Translations under genes and position numbers: made by a program
Notes under the pieces: generated by a model
Database searches by the model: none
Seen by the model: the letters and a program-made list of their open reading frames with translations, nothing else
What the model was told of the DNA's origin: nothing
Shown: positions 1-8,984 of the stretch, one piece after another
Position numbering within the stretch: the first letter of the stretch is position 1
How the letters are laid out: each line of letters begins with the position of its first letter
Assembly (NCBI GenBank): GCA_965200115.1
Contig: OZ241336.1
Location: forward strand, 1-64,000
DNA: 64,000 nucleotides
Direction: 5' to 3'
DNA from: JAPOUP01 sp026708635
Lineage (GTDB): Bacteria; Pseudomonadota; Alphaproteobacteria; Rhodobacterales; Rhodobacteraceae

Positions 1-62
1 ACGGCCGCGTCGACGCCCTTCACCGACGTCAGCCCACAGATCTTCACTCGGACGGTGCCCAT
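1..62 (-). CDS. trpF: Phosphoribosylanthranilate isomerase, N-terminal fragment
   Basis: Only the first 20 or so codons lie in the window; the gene runs off the left edge. The reading begins MGTVRVKICGLTS, which carries the KICGLT motif that opens TrpF, the (beta-alpha)8 isomerase of tryptophan biosynthesis that converts N-(5-phosphoribosyl)anthranilate to the carboxyphenylamino-deoxyribulose phosphate. It lies 9 bases downstream of the LapA-domain gene on the same strand, and this trpF-lapA-ihfB order is common in Rhodobacterales. The start ATG at 62 fits the usual TrpF length before the KICG motif. The identification rests on a short stretch but the motif is characteristic. Confidence 0.85.
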   Translation of the reverse strand, partial: MGTVRVKICGLTSVKGVDAA

Positions 63-71
63 TACCGTCAA

Positions 72-437
72 CTAGCGGGACGAACCGGTGTTTTCCAGCA
101 GCGCGAGCACATCGTCATCCTCGCCCGGCCCCTTTCGCATCCTGGCGACCTCGCGGCTCAGGCGCCTGTTCTCGCGCACATGGCCGGCCGCGCTTGCCCG
201 ATGCTTGTGTTCCCGCAACCATTCCCACACAAATCCTAGCAGGACCCCCAGGATGATTCCGGCGAACATCACGATGAACAGCGGCACCGTTACGGAATTG
301 ACGCTTTCGGGAAAGCGGACAAAATCCATGAGACCCGCGGGGAGCAGGCTTACCGTGACGTCACCGCGGTTCGCGAGCGCCACCGCGATAAGACACACGG
401 AAATGAATGCCAGGATCGCGTATCGCACGTAAGCCAC
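72..437 (-). CDS. LapA-domain inner-membrane protein
   Basis: A 121-residue protein with two hydrophobic segments (about residues 5-24 and 50-72) followed by a charged, helical cytoplasmic tail. This is the layout of the LapA/DUF1049 family. In enteric bacteria LapA works with LapB to adjust LPS synthesis through LpxC turnover; that role is known for the family and only inferred here. It starts with GTG 13 bases after ihfB and is followed 9 bases later by trpF, so the three are probably co-transcribed. The acidic, Asp-rich stretch near the C-terminus is not part of the conserved domain. Confidence 0.85.
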   Translation of the reverse strand: MAYVRYAILAFISVCLIAVALANRGDVTVSLLPAGLMDFVRFPESVNSVTVPLFIVMFAGIILGVLLGFVWEWLREHKHRASAAGHVRENRRLSREVARMRKGPGEDDDVLALLENTGSSR

Positions 438-449
438 TGTACGCTCCGG

Positions 450-731
450 TCAATTCCCGTTCAGACGGTTCCTCAGCAACTTCCCGGCCTTGAAGAACGG
501 CACGTTCTTTTCCGCAACGAACACACGCTCTCCGGTACGTGGATTGCGACCGTCGCGCGAAGCTCTTTTCTTGACGGAAAACGCCCCAAATCCCCTTAGC
601 TCCACCCGACCGCCTGCCGCCAGTCTTTGCGTGATCTCCTCGAAGATCGTATTTACGGTTCGCTCGGCTTCGCTGAGTGTGAGATAGGGGTTTTCGTCAG
701 CGATCTTCTGGATCAGTTCCGAGCGGATCAT
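450..731 (-). CDS. ihfB: Integration host factor subunit beta
   Basis: A 93-residue HU/IHF-family protein, the normal length for IhfB. It begins MIRSELIQKIA and has the conserved GFGAFSVKKRASRDGRNPRTG core; the Pro of the RNP arm (residue 64) is the residue that intercalates into DNA. IhfB pairs with IhfA to bend DNA by about 160 degrees in recombination, replication and transcription complexes. It lies downstream of rpsA on the same strand, as in most alphaproteobacteria, but a 276-base spacer separates the two here, so it may have its own promoter. Confidence 0.97.
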   Translation of the reverse strand: MIRSELIQKIADENPYLTLSEAERTVNTIFEEITQRLAAGGRVELRGFGAFSVKKRASRDGRNPRTGERVFVAEKNVPFFKAGKLLRNRLNGN

Positions 732-1007
732 ATTCGAACCTCTCTGTAATTTTCGTTATGCATCGCTTCCCACATAGCCCAATACCGGAAAATATCCGAA
801 AGTCCCAACGTAAAAGCCGGCGATCGACGGTTTATCCCAACACTTACACGGCTTTGGCCAAATTCCGAAGCCGTTGCGCGTCGTTATACCCGACGCGTGA
901 CGGCCTGTATAGTGCCGGGTTGGCGCGTTCGTTCGACTTCCCGTCCGCCGATCCGAAAACGGGCGGCCGGCCTGTCCCGGAGCCGGCCGATCCGTTCCCA
1001 GCCCCGC

Positions 1008-2681
1008 CTATGACTTTTCGTCGTCACCCTTTCTAAGCGCGGCTCCGAGGATATCCCCCAGTGACGCGCCTGAATCCGAGGAACCGTATTGCTCGACGGC
1101 TTCCCTCTCCTCGGCGATTTCACGCGCCTTGATCGACAGGCCCAGCCGTCTCGCCTTTGTGTCGATGCCCGTGACGCGCGCGTCAACCTTGTCGCCGACC
1201 TGAAAACGCTCGGGGCGCTGTTCGGACCGGTCCCTCGAAAGGTCCGTACGCCGGATGAAGGATTTTGTATCCTCGAACTTGACGTGGATGCCGTTATCCT
1301 CGATCTCGGTAACGGTAACCGTGATCACCGCCCCTCGCTTTATGCCCTCCGTCGCCTCGACAAAGGGATCGCCGATCGCCTTCACCGACAGCGAGATGCG
1401 CTCCTTATCCAGATCCACCTCGGTGACCACTGCCTGAACGACGTCACCCTTTCGGTAGTTCTTTATGGCCTCCTCTCCACGCTGGTCCCAGGACAGGTCA
1501 GACAGGTGGACCATGCCGTCGATGTCGTTGTCCAAACCGATGAACAGCCCGAACTCGGTGATATTCTTCACGACACCCTCGATTCTGGAACCCTGTGGAT
1601 GCGTTTCCGAGAAAACCTCCCATGGATTGCGCATGGTCTGCTTGAGCCCCAGCGACACGCGGCGCTTGGCCTGATCGATCTCCAGCACCATGACCTGAAC
1701 TTCCTGGCTCGTCGAAACGATCTTTCCCGGATGCACGTTCTTCTTGGTCCAGGACATCTCGGAAACATGCACGAGCCCCTCGACACCCGGCTCAAGCTCG
1801 ACAAACGCTCCATAGTCGGTGATGTTGGTGACCAGGCCGGTATGCACGGACTCCAGAGGGAATTTTTCGGCTACGGTGTCCCAGGGATCTTCCAGCAACT
1901 GTTTCATGCCAAGGCTGATCCGCTGGGTTTCCCTGTTGATCTTGATGACCTGAACCTTGACCGTCTCGCCGATAGAAAGGATTTCGCCGGGATGGTTCAC
2001 GCGGCGCCATGCCATGTCGGTCACATGAAGAAGTCCGTCAACGCCGCCAAGGTCGACGAACGCTCCATATTCCGTGATGTTCTTGACAACACCATCCACG
2101 GCCTGGCCGTCGGAAAGGCTGTTGATGACCTCGGCGCGCTGTTCGGCGCGTGATTCTTCGAGAATTGCGCGGCGGCTGACGACGATGTTTCCCCTGCGGC
2201 GGTCCATTTTCAGGATCTGGAAAGGCTGCTTCAACCCCATCAGCGGCCCGGCGTCGCGAACCGGACGTACGTCAACCTGGGATCCGGGCAGGAATGCCAC
2301 GACCCCGCCGAGATCGACCGTGAAGCCCCCTTTGACACGCCCGAAAATCGCGCCTTCGACGCGGTTATCTCCCGCATGAGCATCTTCGATTCGGTTCCAC
2401 GCCGCCTCGCGGCGGGCCTTCTCGCGGGAAACGGAGGCCTCTCCGCGCACATTCTCGACCCGCTCCAGAAAAACCTCGACCTCATCGCCAACATTAATGT
2501 CAGGCGACTCTCCCGGACCGGCGAATTCCTTGAGCTCGACCCGGCCCTCCATCTTGTAGCCTACGTCGATGATGGCCTGTCCCGCCTCGATGGCGATGAC
2601 CTTTCCCTTGACGACACTACCTTCCCGAGGAGTGTCGACCTCGAAGCTTTCTTTAAGGAGGGCTTCGAATTCCTCCATCAT
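1008..2681 (-). CDS. rpsA: 30S ribosomal protein S1
   Basis: About 557 residues, the usual alphaproteobacterial length. Six S1 (OB-fold) RNA-binding repeats can be followed; the central ones have near-identical cores such as GVVKNITEYGAFVDLGG and GLVTNITDYGAFVELEPG. The N-terminal sequence MMEEFEALLKESFEVDTPREG is typical of Rhodobacterales S1. The protein captures structured mRNAs on the 30S subunit. I start at the ATG-ATG pair at 2681; a TTG four codons upstream (2693) is possible. Its usual neighbour cmk lies 3.3 kb further upstream, separated by a reductase gene and a lipoprotein gene. Confidence 0.97.
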   Translation of the reverse strand: MMEEFEALLKESFEVDTPREGSVVKGKVIAIEAGQAIIDVGYKMEGRVELKEFAGPGESPDINVGDEVEVFLERVENVRGEASVSREKARREAAWNRIEDAHAGDNRVEGAIFGRVKGGFTVDLGGVVAFLPGSQVDVRPVRDAGPLMGLKQPFQILKMDRRRGNIVVSRRAILEESRAEQRAEVINSLSDGQAVDGVVKNITEYGAFVDLGGVDGLLHVTDMAWRRVNHPGEILSIGETVKVQVIKINRETQRISLGMKQLLEDPWDTVAEKFPLESVHTGLVTNITDYGAFVELEPGVEGLVHVSEMSWTKKNVHPGKIVSTSQEVQVMVLEIDQAKRRVSLGLKQTMRNPWEVFSETHPQGSRIEGVVKNITEFGLFIGLDNDIDGMVHLSDLSWDQRGEEAIKNYRKGDVVQAVVTEVDLDKERISLSVKAIGDPFVEATEGIKRGAVITVTVTEIEDNGIHVKFEDTKSFIRRTDLSRDRSEQRPERFQVGDKVDARVTGIDTKARRLGLSIKAREIAEEREAVEQYGSSDSGASLGDILGAALRKGDDEKS

Positions 2682-3140
2682 TGCGCTTGCCAAGTGTTAC
2701 GGTTCCTATTTCACGTTTTTGGCCGAACGGTTGTCTCCGTCGGTCTTCCGCGGATCTCACCACCGGGAAACCACAAGATAAAAGAGGGTCGGTTATCCCA
2801 ACCCTTCCCATACTCGATTCCGATACCCAACGGCGGTTTAAAGTTAATGCTTAAGGGAATTTAGACGCGATTCGCGCGAATTGCAATACAGGCGTCAGGG
2901 TGGTGTGTATCCCGGATTGGTTGCCAAGTAACGATAGCGGGCCATTCGAGGCAATCGGGCAACCTTTGGCACATGGAGCCTCAACGCCATCCTGTTATCC
3001 ACGAACAGCAATCACCAACCAGGCTGGGCTACACCCTCAGGGTGGGTGCGGAGCCATCCCACACAAATCTGGGTCGATTTTCCACACTACCGGTCACACT
3101 TCTTTCGCTAGCGCACACTCCTGCGCGGGACCGGGAAAGT
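2682..3140. other. Spacer upstream of rpsA
   Basis: About 460 bases between the rpsA start and the end of the aldo/keto reductase gene. Apart from the candidate rpsA promoter at 2858-2886 I see no supportable gene. The long leader of roughly 170 bases between promoter and start would leave room for autoregulation by S1, but no specific structure is proposed. Confidence 0.5.
2858..2886 (-). promoter_or_regulatory. Candidate sigma-70 promoter of rpsA
   Basis: On the minus strand TTGCAA is followed after exactly 17 bases by TAAATT, each matching the consensus hexamers at four of six positions. The spacer contains the palindrome TTCGCGCGAA. It lies about 170 bases upstream of rpsA in the most AT-rich part of this spacer. 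Inferred from hexamers and spacing only. Confidence 0.5.
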
Positions 3141-4139
3141 TCAGCAATATCGCTCGGGACCGACCCACTGCGCATCGGAGTAGCGGTCTCCGTGGCACCA
3201 GCCGGCAGGCAGAACGGACTCGATCGCCGCGATTTCCTCCGGCCCGAGAACCAGTCGGGTCGCGTCGAGAAATTCGTTAAAGTGCGGAACCGAACGCGTG
3301 CCCGGTATGGCAATGACATGATCGCCCTTTGCCAGTACCCAGGCGACCGCCAGACCCGCAGCTGACGCACCCATCTCGGCCGCGAGCGCACGGAACCCGG
3401 ATGTCGCGGCGATATTGGCTGAATGGTTGGGTTCCATAAACCTTGGATTGGAGTTGAGAAACCCGATTTCGCCTATAGCCTCCCGCGAAAGCGGCGCGTC
3501 GGTCAGTAACGATCGACCGACCGGGGAAAAGGCCACAAGCGCCACACCAAGTTCGGCGCAGGTCTGGATAAGCCCCAGTTCAGGCAGACGCGTCTGCAGG
3601 GAATATTCCGACTGTACCGCGGCGACCGGATGCACGGCGTGGGCGCGGCGCAGACTGGTGGGCGCGATCTCCGAGAAACCTATTCCGAGCGTCTTTCCCT
3701 TGTTGACGAGTCCCGCAAGCGTTTCGGTCACCTCCTCGATCGGGATGTCCGGATCACGCCGATGCACATAGAAAAGATCAACCGATTCCAGACCCATCCT
3801 GACAAGGCTCCGGTCCAGTTCCGCCTCCAGATGCGCCGCCGTGTTGTCAAAGGCGCGGGTGCCGTCCGGGCGACGGGAGATCGCCGCCTTGGTCGCGACA
3901 CTGAACCGCCCGCGCGCGTCAGGACGCGCTTTGAGATAGCTTCCTATCGTGCTCTCGGAACCGCCCATTCCGTAAACGTTTGCGGTGTCGATATGGTTGA
4001 CCCCGGCCGCCAGGGCCGCGTCAAGGATCGCGTGGCCGTCCGCCTCCGTGGTGGGCCCGTAGAAATCGGTGAAACTCATGGCGCCGACACCGATGGGATG
4101 GACCATCGGCCCGTCCTGCCCTAGCGCTCTGTGCCTCAT
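3141..4139 (-). CDS. Aldo/keto reductase
   Basis: An NADPH-dependent (beta-alpha)8 oxidoreductase of the AKR superfamily. Numbered from an upstream ATG at 4154, the catalytic tetrad is visible: Asp56 and Tyr61 in DTANVYG, Lys89 in ATKAA and His131 in FYVHRRD. The GTRSVPHFNEF stretch near the C-terminus is the usual 2'-phosphate-binding region. I prefer the ATG at 4139 because GGAGG lies five bases before it. The closest families are the broad YajO/YakC-type reductases, so the substrate cannot be named. It separates rpsA from cmk together with the neighbouring lipoprotein gene, which suggests a later insertion. It is divergent from the lipoprotein gene across a spacer with a G18 run. Confidence 0.9.
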   Translation of the reverse strand: MRHRALGQDGPMVHPIGVGAMSFTDFYGPTTEADGHAILDAALAAGVNHIDTANVYGMGGSESTIGSYLKARPDARGRFSVATKAAISRRPDGTRAFDNTAAHLEAELDRSLVRMGLESVDLFYVHRRDPDIPIEEVTETLAGLVNKGKTLGIGFSEIAPTSLRRAHAVHPVAAVQSEYSLQTRLPELGLIQTCAELGVALVAFSPVGRSLLTDAPLSREAIGEIGFLNSNPRFMEPNHSANIAATSGFRALAAEMGASAAGLAVAWVLAKGDHVIAIPGTRSVPHFNEFLDATRLVLGPEEIAAIESVLPAGWCHGDRYSDAQWVGPERYC

Positions 4140-4553
4140 CGCGGCCTCCGCCATCTACCCGGAAATCCCGTCACACATGAATTGCCGATCAAGGTCATAT
4201 CCGTTCATCGACTTCCGCCATACCCACCGCCGTGCCGCTCCCATCCCCGCCACATCGGCGATGTTGAGGCGAGGGCGGGACTGACCTGCAGGGGAGCCAG
4301 CCCGTTCCGCTTGCTGGATTCGGGGGGGGGGGGGGGGGGTGATCCGTCAGCCGAGCCGAAGCATACAGGGTTGGGGATCAAGCTTCAATCGTGGTATGTG
4401 AATCCATGTAATTTTACACGATTCCCAGCGGAACCCTTCAACGTAGGATTCTGCCCCTTTCCGAAACCCAGTCAATACGCTTGCTATTGCACTGATGCCC
4501 AATAGACGCTGTACAGGAACACAATCACAGAACTGATGAAAGGAGGAGATATC
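4140..4553. other. Divergent spacer with G18 tract
   Basis: About 410 bases between the divergent reductase and lipoprotein genes. It contains the G18 homopolymer and, further right, an AT-richer stretch (about 4380-4420) where a lipoprotein promoter could lie. No gene is supported. The ribosome-binding site AGGAGG of the lipoprotein gene lies at its right end. Confidence 0.5.
4322..4339 (+). repeat. Homopolymeric tract of 18 G
   Basis: Eighteen consecutive G residues flanked by C and T. Runs of this length are rare by chance and are classic slippage-prone sequences. It lies 214 bases upstream of the lipoprotein start and about 180 bases upstream of the divergent reductase start, so length changes could alter expression of either gene. 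A sequencing or assembly error in run length is possible. Confidence 0.95.
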
Positions 4554-5537
4554 ATGAAACGGATACTGGGACTGACCGTAATCGGCCTCTCCGCCACGCT
4601 GACCGCCTGTGGTTCATCCGATCCCGACACCCCGGAGGATCTTCAAAAAACCCTCGAGACCACCCGCACCCAAAACATCACCCAGATTGTCTCGGCGCTC
4701 TCCGCCGCACAGACCCCGGCGTCCGATCCCGCAGCCCTAACGGAAGTTACCTTCGATGGCAAAACCACCACGTTGAAGGTCACCCTACCGGACAGGTCCA
4801 CCGTCTCCTTCGGCGGCGCACCGGACATGTCCGAACGCAAGCAGGTGATGTACACCCCCGTCGCAGACCCACCGGCCTTCTGGACCGGGGGACACAGCAT
4901 GACCTCTACCGAAGTCACCGATACCGGCATCCGCTTTGCGTCAATCGAGACCTCATGGGAGAACGATGATCCAGAGTCCTTCCTCGCCTTTGGGTTCTGG
5001 GAACAGTATGGACCCGAGGGAACAGACCCCTCCTTCGGGGCGTTTGTCGATGGGCCCGAGATCGCCGCGAATAATGGGTTTGCGTGGGACAGTTTCACCG
5101 CCCGGACCGCAACCTACAAAGGCGTTGCCAGCGGTTTCTATGCCTATCAGATCCCAAACGTTCCGGACAGCGCCGAAACCGGTCTCTTCCAGACCGATCT
5201 GACGCTAAACCTGGATCTTGTAACCCGGGCCATGAGCGGAGAAACAGGGAGCGACGGGGTGACGATCATTAGTGAAGGGGAAGACCGCACCTTGCCCATC
5301 GTAGTCTATTTGGAGTCTACCTCCCTTGATGCCGACGGGACGTTTACCTCCAACGACTTTGAGATTCAGTCCAGCCTGGTTACGGAGGCCCGCGGCTCCT
5401 GGAGCGGACAGCTGTCAAACAAAGCCATGGATGGACAACCCCGTCTCGCCGCCGGAACACTGGGTGGCTCCTGGACCGATGTCCGGTCGGGGAAGGGCGC
5501 CTTGACCGGCGCATGGATCGCGGGTGGTGAAGAATAG
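4554..5537 (+). CDS. Surface lipoprotein with TbpB-like beta-barrel
   Basis: About 327 residues. The N-terminus MKRILGLTVIGLSATLTAC is a lipoprotein signal with Cys19 as the lipidated residue. The start at 4554 is set by AGGAGG eight bases upstream. The C-terminal half shows the pattern of transferrin-binding-protein-like barrels: ATYKGVASGFYAY, then FQTDLTLNLDL, then GSWSGQLS, AAGTLGGSW and the closing GALTGAWIAG. In characterised bacteria such barrels bind host or metal-carrying proteins and are often exported by Slam translocons; no Slam gene is nearby. Ligand unknown. The upstream G18 run raises the possibility of phase variation. An alternative is an unrelated outer-membrane lipoprotein, because the match is by pattern only. 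Confidence 0.75.
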   Translation: MKRILGLTVIGLSATLTACGSSDPDTPEDLQKTLETTRTQNITQIVSALSAAQTPASDPAALTEVTFDGKTTTLKVTLPDRSTVSFGGAPDMSERKQVMYTPVADPPAFWTGGHSMTSTEVTDTGIRFASIETSWENDDPESFLAFGFWEQYGPEGTDPSFGAFVDGPEIAANNGFAWDSFTARTATYKGVASGFYAYQIPNVPDSAETGLFQTDLTLNLDLVTRAMSGETGSDGVTIISEGEDRTLPIVVYLESTSLDADGTFTSNDFEIQSSLVTEARGSWSGQLSNKAMDGQPRLAAGTLGGSWTDVRSGKGALTGAWIAGGEE

Positions 5538-6042
5538 GACAGTCCTTGGGTACAGACCACAGGACAATCCCATCGCGCCGTTTTATATCCCTTCGTATAT
5601 CAGGGGCTTGTTTGGCCCTTATCCGCCGCGGCCGCTCTCACAGTCATTCAGAAGATCTCCAGGAGTACACCGGTGGTCGACCGGTCCTGTTTGGCTCAAG
5701 AAAGTCACAGTTAACGACACCAATAAAGCGATGCACCGCCATCACAGATTTATCCCTCGTGGCGCACCGCGCTACGCCACACATTGACGACAGCCCTGCC
5801 ATCCCTTGCCGGACGACCTCCGGTCCGCGATCTTCGGACCGGCGGGAGCCTCGGACCGCCGCCTCCATTCCAGGCACGCCAGCGGGTAAAGGGACACGGT
5901 CAGGTCCGCGCGGGATTTACCGCAAGTGTCCCTCGGAAATCTGATAACAAGCGGGAAGCGCTCCATGGAAGATTTCCAGGCGACCATGTCTCAGGACTCA
6001 CCGTATGCGCTCCGGCCCGTCGACCCGCGCCGGGCGGACCTC
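5538..6042. other. Convergent spacer, no gene seen
   Basis: About 500 bases between the convergent lipoprotein and cmk genes. Open frames here are short, overlap on both strands and show no recognisable domain. No strong terminator was found. Confidence 0.4.
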
Positions 6043-6669
6043 TCAGGCCGTCCGAGCGTCACCCCGGATCGCCTTATCCACGATCGAGGCCGCGCATGCC
6101 GACGCCTCCTCTATCGTGAGCTGGCTTGTATCAAGCGGAACCGCGTTCTCGGCCGGCCGCAATGGGGCTATGGCGCGCCCTCTGTCACGGGCATCACGGT
6201 CGCGGATGTCGCGGAGAACCCGTTCCAGATCGATCGAAGGATCCCTTTGAGACAGTTCAAGGTAACGGCGTTCGGCACGCACCTCATCGGATGCGAAGAC
6301 GAATATCTTGCAGTCCGCGTCCGGGCAGATCACCGTTCCGATGTCACGACCGTCAAGAACCGCTCCCCCGCGTGAATGCGCGAAATCCCGCTGGAAACCT
6401 ACAAGAGCGTTGCGAACGCGCCGATCCGCCGCCACGTGCGACGCTTTCCTCGACACCTGGACCGAACGGAGGTCGCTTCGCTCCAGATCACGTGAGCGCA
6501 GGGTGCGGGCCACGACTACCGGATCCTCTCCGTCAATAACCCGTCGCGCCACGGCTCTGTACAGCAGGCCGGTATCAAGATGCGTAAACCCGAAACGCGC
6601 CGCAATGGCCCTTGAAATCGTTCCCTTACCGGATGCGGCAGGCCCATCAACCGCAACAATGAAGTCCAT
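6043..6669 (-). CDS. cmk: Cytidylate kinase
   Basis: A 208-residue P-loop NMP kinase that phosphorylates CMP and dCMP in pyrimidine salvage. The Walker A loop GPAASGKGT lies at residues 9-17, followed by HLDTGLLYRAVARRV, the typical CMP-kinase sequence. The LDGRDIGTVICPDADCKIFV segment and the lid Arg residues near DRDARDRGRA are also typical. Length is normal for alphaproteobacteria. In Rhodobacterales cmk usually follows aroA directly and precedes rpsA; here 650 bases separate it from aroA and two foreign-looking genes from rpsA. Confidence 0.97.
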   Translation of the reverse strand: MDFIVAVDGPAASGKGTISRAIAARFGFTHLDTGLLYRAVARRVIDGEDPVVVARTLRSRDLERSDLRSVQVSRKASHVAADRRVRNALVGFQRDFAHSRGGAVLDGRDIGTVICPDADCKIFVFASDEVRAERRYLELSQRDPSIDLERVLRDIRDRDARDRGRAIAPLRPAENAVPLDTSQLTIEEASACAASIVDKAIRGDARTA

Positions 6670-7322
6670 GCGAGGCCCCGCAATCAGCGTTTCGGCGGAC
6701 GAAATCGTTTCAGACCGATATATTGACGGGTCAGGTCTCGCGCAACGAAAAACGGAATCCTGAGTTGGCCGGGGGATTGACCGGATAATCCCGGTAGGGA
6801 GCGAACTGTCCGTCCCGGCTGTCAGATGAATTCCGGATCATGACATGCGCGCTGAATTTCGGCTCCCTCAAGAGGCCGCGTGAAATGCACCGGCGGCCAA
6901 TGACAACCGCCGTTGTAACCGCGACCAATACGCGCGGTGAGATCTGGGCCGTCCGGCATATGCCTACAGGTTCGCATCGGGTCCACCCTAAAGCGCGCGT
7001 AATCCACGGGCCATGCCGGAACCGCGTCGGGCGAGTTCCGGAAAACGATCGCATGAAACATCCCTCCGGACGGTCACGATCTCGCGACGGACGGACCGAA
7101 CCGTAACGTGGATACCCGACCCATCCGCGGCTTTCCCGATCAGGGATGGAATCTCACTGTTCCAGTCGTCCCCCCTGAAGCCTTTCCGGGAATTCCACGC
7201 TGATCAAACTCCCGCACAATCAGGTGCCTCCAACGATAGGACCGCGCCCCTCGACTTCATCGGACGGACCCGAAGATTGACACCCGTTGGCCTTTCCGCC
7301 TCTCCATGCGGAACCCGGTTCA
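6670..7322. other. Spacer between aroA and cmk, no gene supported
   Basis: About 650 bases between two minus-strand genes that normally abut. Minus-strand frames of about 80-107 codons exist (around 6731-7061) but have no recognisable domain and overlap one another in different frames. It could be the remnant of a lost gene. Confidence 0.4.
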
Positions 7323-8675
7323 TTATACGGCCCCCTCCTCGAGTGAAGCGCCCAACCCAGCCATCAACGATCCAAAGTTCGGAAACGACGTGACAACAGG
7401 ATTGGCGTCGTCAATGCGGACAGGTTTCCGCGCGGCCATACCCGCAACCAGAAACGACATGGCGATTCTGTGATCAAGCCGTGTCTCGACGCACCCACCG
7501 CCGGGCAAGCCATCGGTGCCACGCCCATGCACGGTTAGGGTGTCGCGGTCTTCTTCCACGACGGCGCCGTTTGCCCTGAGACCCTCGGCAACGGCATCGA
7601 TTCGGTCGCATTCCTTGAGCCGCAGTTCCCCAACACCCCGCATTACCGTCTTACCTTCCGCAAAACCGGCGACGACAGCCAAAATCGGGTATTCGTCGAT
7701 CATGGAAGCCGCCCGTTCGGAAGGCACCTCGACGCCTTTCAACTGAGGTGAGAATCTCGCGCGCAGGTCCGCGACAGGCTCACCACCCTCCTCACGTTCA
7801 TTCTCGAATTCCAGATCGGCACCCATCTCGGCCAATGTCACGTACAGGCCCGTTCGCGTCGGATTCAGTCCTATGGCGGGTACGAGAACATCCGAGCCTT
7901 CGGAAATCAGCGCCGCGCACACAGGGAACGCCGCCGAGGACGGGTCACGCGGAACGGTGATCGAGCGGGGTTTAAGTTCGGGATATCCGGTGAGCGTGAT
8001 GGTTCGGCCCGTTTCCGTGGATTCGACAGTCACTTCGGCGCCAAATCCGCCAAGCATGCGTTCCGTGTGATCGCGCGTGGCTACCCTCTCGATCACCACG
8101 GTCCGCCCCATCGCGTTCAGGCCAGCCAGCAACACCGCCGACTTGACCTGGGCCGAGGCGACGGGCAACTCGTAGCGCACGGGCACCGGCTCGGCGGCAC
8201 CGACCAATGTCATCGGCAGCTGTCCACCCGCGCGGCCATACGCACGGGCGCCAAACAATGCCAGGGGCTCGCTAATCCGACCCATTGGGCGCCCGCGGAG
8301 TGATCTGTCGCCGGTGAAAGTGGCGGTGATGGGTGTAGTGGCCATAGCGCCCATCAACAGCCGGGCACCGGTTCCCGAGTTGCCGCAGTCAACGGCGTTC
8401 TCGGGCTCGGCAAACCCACCCACGCCAACTCCATGGACCGACCATTCGCCGTTTTCGTGGCGTATCACATCGGCTCCGAAGGCACGGATTGCCGAAGCCG
8501 TCGCGAGTACGTCATCGCCTTCCAGAAGTCCGGAGATCCGCGTCTCACCGATCGCGAGGGCGCCGAGAATCAAAGCGCGGTGACTTATTGACTTGTCGCC
8601 CGGCACGCACGCCTGTCCGCTCAATGCCCCGGCGCGGCACGCCACCATCGGAATCGGTTCACTCTTTGATGACAT
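7323..8675 (-). CDS. aroA: 3-phosphoshikimate 1-carboxyvinyltransferase (EPSP synthase)
   Basis: About 450 residues, the usual size of alphaproteobacterial AroA. It joins phosphoenolpyruvate to shikimate-3-phosphate in the shikimate pathway. Visible motifs are GDKSISHRALI near residues 26-36, CGNSGTGARLLMG, LRGRPMGRI and the C-terminal DHRIAMSFLVAG. The sequence around GNSGTGARLL and SLRGRPM resembles the class II type common in Rhizobiales and Rhodobacterales. I start at ATG 8675 (MSSKSEPIPM); the frame is open upstream to 8744. It heads the aroA-cmk-rpsA-ihfB block. Confidence 0.97.
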   Translation of the reverse strand: MSSKSEPIPMVACRAGALSGQACVPGDKSISHRALILGALAIGETRISGLLEGDDVLATASAIRAFGADVIRHENGEWSVHGVGVGGFAEPENAVDCGNSGTGARLLMGAMATTPITATFTGDRSLRGRPMGRISEPLALFGARAYGRAGGQLPMTLVGAAEPVPVRYELPVASAQVKSAVLLAGLNAMGRTVVIERVATRDHTERMLGGFGAEVTVESTETGRTITLTGYPELKPRSITVPRDPSSAAFPVCAALISEGSDVLVPAIGLNPTRTGLYVTLAEMGADLEFENEREEGGEPVADLRARFSPQLKGVEVPSERAASMIDEYPILAVVAGFAEGKTVMRGVGELRLKECDRIDAVAEGLRANGAVVEEDRDTLTVHGRGTDGLPGGGCVETRLDHRIAMSFLVAGMAARKPVRIDDANPVVTSFPNFGSLMAGLGASLEEGAV

Positions 8676-8984
8676 TTCCGCTCTACCGCTTCCGGGACGG
8701 GGCATAGGCGACGTACCGATGCAGGCCCTAAGGTAAGTTGTCAATCACGTGAAAGCCCCTGTCAGGGCGGATGTCGCCAGAATCCCGTCTCCACACAGCC
8801 CTTTCCAAACCGTCAATCCGTTCGCATTCAGCGCCGGATCACGGGCGACAGGTTGTATCCCTTGACCACCCATTGTCTCCCGGACATCACCGCCTCTCCC
8901 GCGGATGGGGCTCACGAGTTTGGCAAACCTATCATCCGGCATAAGGCAGTCCGCCGCAAACACGGGCGAAAGCGCCGGCGCGCA
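8676..8984. other. Spacer upstream of aroA
   Basis: About 310 bases between the end of the ABC ATPase gene and aroA. A 72-codon minus-strand frame (8745-8963) has no recognisable domain and is not called. No terminator was identified. Confidence 0.35.

Noticed and set aside
1089..2153. A 354-codon open frame on the plus strand across rpsA
   Set aside because: It is antisense to six clear S1 repeats and is open only because of GC-rich codon bias.
6731..7061. Two overlapping minus-strand frames of 80-107 codons between aroA and cmk
   Set aside because: No domain, no ribosome-binding site and in different frames over the same bases; treated as possible remnant only.
8745..8963. 72-codon minus-strand frame upstream of aroA
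   Set aside because: No recognisable family and no supporting start site.
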